Shown here in pieces: positions 21,682-23,535 of a stretch of DNA of 23,535 bases. Each line of letters starts with the position of its first letter. The stretch's first letter is position 1. The notes beneath the pieces are model-generated. The model worked only from the letters and a program-made list of their open reading frames with translations, did not search any database and was not told the origin of the DNA. The DNA comes from an uncultured Bulleidia sp. GTDB lineage: Bacteria > Bacillota_I > Bacilli_A > Erysipelotrichales > Erysipelotrichaceae. Made by a program: the position numbers and the translations under genes. The stretch lies in contig CAKVLT010000023.1 of NCBI GenBank assembly GCA_934757945.1, forward strand, positions 1 to 23,535, read 5' to 3'.

Positions 21682-23535
21682 ATAAGGTCAAAAAACTAAC
21701 GGCATTGGCACTATCCTGTTTGATGATGACACCAACAGGCGTATTTGCCGAAGATGCCACAGCGGGTATTAAAACAACATCCGCTACAATCGACACTACC
21801 CAAAAAGGTAGTATCACACTGTATAAGTACATGGACAATGACGGTGAAACAGCTAACGGATTAGGTATTCCGCTGGCTACAACACCAGAAAACATTCTTA
21901 CAGCAGTTCGTAATTATGTAGGTAATGATTCACTCATGCCTGAAAAGGGAGTTAAGTTTAAGCTCCTGAAAGTAGCAGATATTGCTCAGATTACAGAAAA
22001 GACAAATGGTGGAACTGTTGCTACAGGCACTTACTACACAAATGTTGATGAAGATTTCTTCGACATCATGAACAGCTACTTACCAACTAGTGGTAAGTTA
22101 ACTGCTTCCGACACAACAAAGGTTACAGATGGCAGAGTTACAAACGATGCATCTGAGCCAACAGATCACTATGAATCTGATGAACTGAATGAAAAGCTCA
22201 TGACAGTTATCCGTTCTACAGCTAAAACTGATGGAACAGCAAGCGTAAAAGGTGAAGTTGCTATTAACAGATATGTAAGACAGCACGCCACAGACGCTAA
22301 GTGTATTGAATTTGATCCAACCACTGAATACGGATATACAAAGGTTGATAACCTTGACTTAGGTTTGTATCTGATTTCTGAAATCGACTACGAACATTCT
22401 TCCCTGAGTAAGTACGATACTTACTGGGAAGTAGTAAATGATGGAAATAACACTGATACAAATAGCGGTGGTAACACTGAAGATGCCGGTAACTATGGAG
22501 ATAACACTTCTGCTGGTGGTAATGCTGGCGGTAGCGATTATGCAGATATTGCTTCACCATCTTCTCCATTCTTCGTTTCTGTGCCAATGACCAACATCAC
22601 TGAAGTTGATGGTCATGCAGCAGGCACAGTATGGCAGTATGATGTGACGGCATTCCCTAAGAACGCTAGTATCAATATCCATAAGGATATCGTAACAAAC
22701 GACTTCAGACAGGACGGTGCTGGAAGATACGCTAACGATGGTCAGGATACAGTTGCTACAGAAACACTGTGCGACTTCAAACAGACTAACTATGATGTTG
22801 GCAGTACAAGTTTAGATGGTGCAGGCAGAGGCTTAACACATCAGATTGACGCCAACATTGGTGATACTATCACTCAGCTGATTTCTGTTGATGTGCCAAG
22901 ACTGACAGACGATATCGACAATGAACAGGTTGGAGCCAATAGAGACACAGTTGAAAGAAAGCACAATGCAACATTTATCGTTAGAGACAGAATGACCAAG
23001 GGCTTACAGCTCATTGACCACTCTTCATTCAAGGTATCTTACGGTACAGGTGCTTGGAATGACGATGCTTTAACATCCACATTAACAGAAAATGTTGATT
23101 ACACATTGAAGTTCGCTGCTGATGGTAAATCCTATGTCTTAACAATGACAGAAGAAGGATTACATAAGTTAGACGATATTACATCTGCTTCCTACTTATA
23201 TGTTTTATATGACTGTCAGGTAACTAAAGATGCCTTGATTGGTACAGATACCTATGGTAGTCAGAGAGTTGTTACTAAGACTCCTGTAACTGACGGTAAC
23301 TCTAACAATCAGGGAACAACAGAAGATCAGTTAAAGAACGGTGAATTAGCTGACCAGTTAGTCATTGATGATACAAAGACTGATACACATTATGATTCCA
23401 CATATGCTACTGGTGCTAACGGAACAGAAACAACAGTAGTTAAGCATCCAGAAGCTACTAACCAGAACACAGCTCAGTTGACGTATGCAACTGACAGAAC
23501 TCAGGAACATGACTACTTCTCTAATACGACTAAAG
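21678..23535 (+). CDS. large pilin-like surface protein, 3' end outside window
   Basis: The frame is open from the ATG at 21678 to the end of the window, 619 codons without a stop. A signal peptide is visible (about 1-24, ending TGVFA). A SpaA-like region follows (about 33-300) with GSITLYKYM, GVKFKLLKVADI, LGLYLISEIDY and SPFFVSVPM. VWQYDVTAFPKNASINIHKDI is the junction motif typical of fimbrial isopeptide-forming subunits, its Lys being a candidate cross-link donor. HNATFIVRDRMTKGLQL (about 433-449) resembles the start of a fimbrial isopeptide D2 domain. A Gly/Asn/Ser-rich insert lies at about 255-285. The size suggests a major or tip pilin of the element's surface structure. Its sorting signal lies beyond the window. 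Confidence 0.85.
   Translation, partial: MNKVKKLTALALSCLMMTPTGVFAEDATAGIKTTSATIDTTQKGSITLYKYMDNDGETANGLGIPLATTPENILTAVRNYVGNDSLMPEKGVKFKLLKVADIAQITEKTNGGTVATGTYYTNVDEDFFDIMNSYLPTSGKLTASDTTKVTDGRVTNDASEPTDHYESDELNEKLMTVIRSTAKTDGTASVKGEVAINRYVRQHATDAKCIEFDPTTEYGYTKVDNLDLGLYLISEIDYEHSSLSKYDTYWEVVNDGNNTDTNSGGNTEDAGNYGDNTSAGGNAGGSDYADIASPSSPFFVSVPMTNITEVDGHAAGTVWQYDVTAFPKNASINIHKDIVTNDFRQDGAGRYANDGQDTVATETLCDFKQTNYDVGSTSLDGAGRGLTHQIDANIGDTITQLISVDVPRLTDDIDNEQVGANRDTVERKHNATFIVRDRMTKGLQLIDHSSFKVSYGTGAWNDDALTSTLTENVDYTLKFAADGKSYVLTMTEEGLHKLDDITSASYLYVLYDCQVTKDALIGTDTYGSQRVVTKTPVTDGNSNNQGTTEDQLKNGELADQLVIDDTKTDTHYDSTYATGANGTETTVVKHPEATNQNTAQLTYATDRTQEHDYFSNTTK

Larger units (their letters stand above)
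14913..23535 (+). mobile_element. left part of an integrated conjugative-type element (right end outside window)
   Basis: Directly after a tRNA gene cluster, all genes switch to plasmid/phage type: HTH protein, replisome organiser with iteron-like repeats, Lar-like protein, ParA, ParB, sigma-like protein, sortase B and surface pilins. All are on one strand and closely spaced. Replication-partition-sortase-pilin cargo of this kind is typical of integrative conjugative elements of gut Firmicutes. No integrase, relaxase, VirB4/TraG or second attachment site is in view, so element type and exact left end are inferred. The boundary is placed at the end of the tRNA terminator. Confidence 0.7.

Overview
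The window is AT-rich and looks like a low-GC Bacillota chromosome, plausibly a gut member of the Erysipelotrichia or a related class. The reasons are Gram-positive ribosome binding sites, a KtrAB-type potassium transporter, some tRNA genes without an encoded CCA, and a class B sortase with pilin-like substrates. The exact taxon is inference; no rRNA gene is present.

Positions 1-14912 read as ordinary chromosome. (i) The 3' end of a thioredoxin gene. (ii) A polyamine uptake operon: an XRE-cupin regulator, then potA, potB, potC and potD; PotA carries an unusual ~170-residue insert of two Ig-like repeats. (iii) A two-gene tRNA operon (Cys, Leu). (iv) A leftward gene for a SpeE-like Rossmann methyltransferase-fold protein. 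(v) surE. (vi) An ArsB/NhaD/SLC13-type permease. (vii) A potassium operon of ktrB, ktrA, an unrecognised 95-residue membrane-anchored protein, a short KdpD-type kinase and KdpE. No kdpFABC pump is seen. The kinase keeps the SxS-X20-FTAxY motif described for cyclic di-AMP binding, and a KdpE-box-like direct repeat lies upstream of ktrB. The likely reading is a KdpDE system controlling a Ktr channel. (viii) A seven-gene tRNA operon (Arg, Pro, Met, Ile2, Ser, fMet, Phe). Its promoter resembles that of the Cys-Leu pair, and its initiator tRNA is aberrant (C33 and two U-U mismatches in the T stem).

From about 14913 to the end the sequence looks like the left end of an integrated mobile element, probably an integrative and conjugative element next to the tRNA-Phe terminator. 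All genes run rightward: a small HTH protein, a phage-type replisome organiser, a Lar-like zinc-ribbon protein, ParA, ParB, a sigma-region-4-like HTH protein, sortase B, an unknown 123-residue protein, a QIPTGV-anchored pilin-like protein and the start of a large pilin-like protein that runs off the window. No integrase, relaxase or type IV secretion gene is visible.

Two features of the element stand out. First, the replisome organiser gene contains two clusters of 12-bp repeats built on the palindrome GTAACGTTAC, followed by an AT-rich tract. This is the architecture of a replication origin buried in its initiator gene. Second, the leader of that gene holds a compound microsatellite that appears to be transcribed leftward as a ~110-nt antisense RNA, with a good promoter (TTGAAC-N17-TAAAAT) and a Rho-independent terminator. 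Together they suggest a self-contained replication, partition and copy-control module on an integrated element that also carries a surface pilus module.
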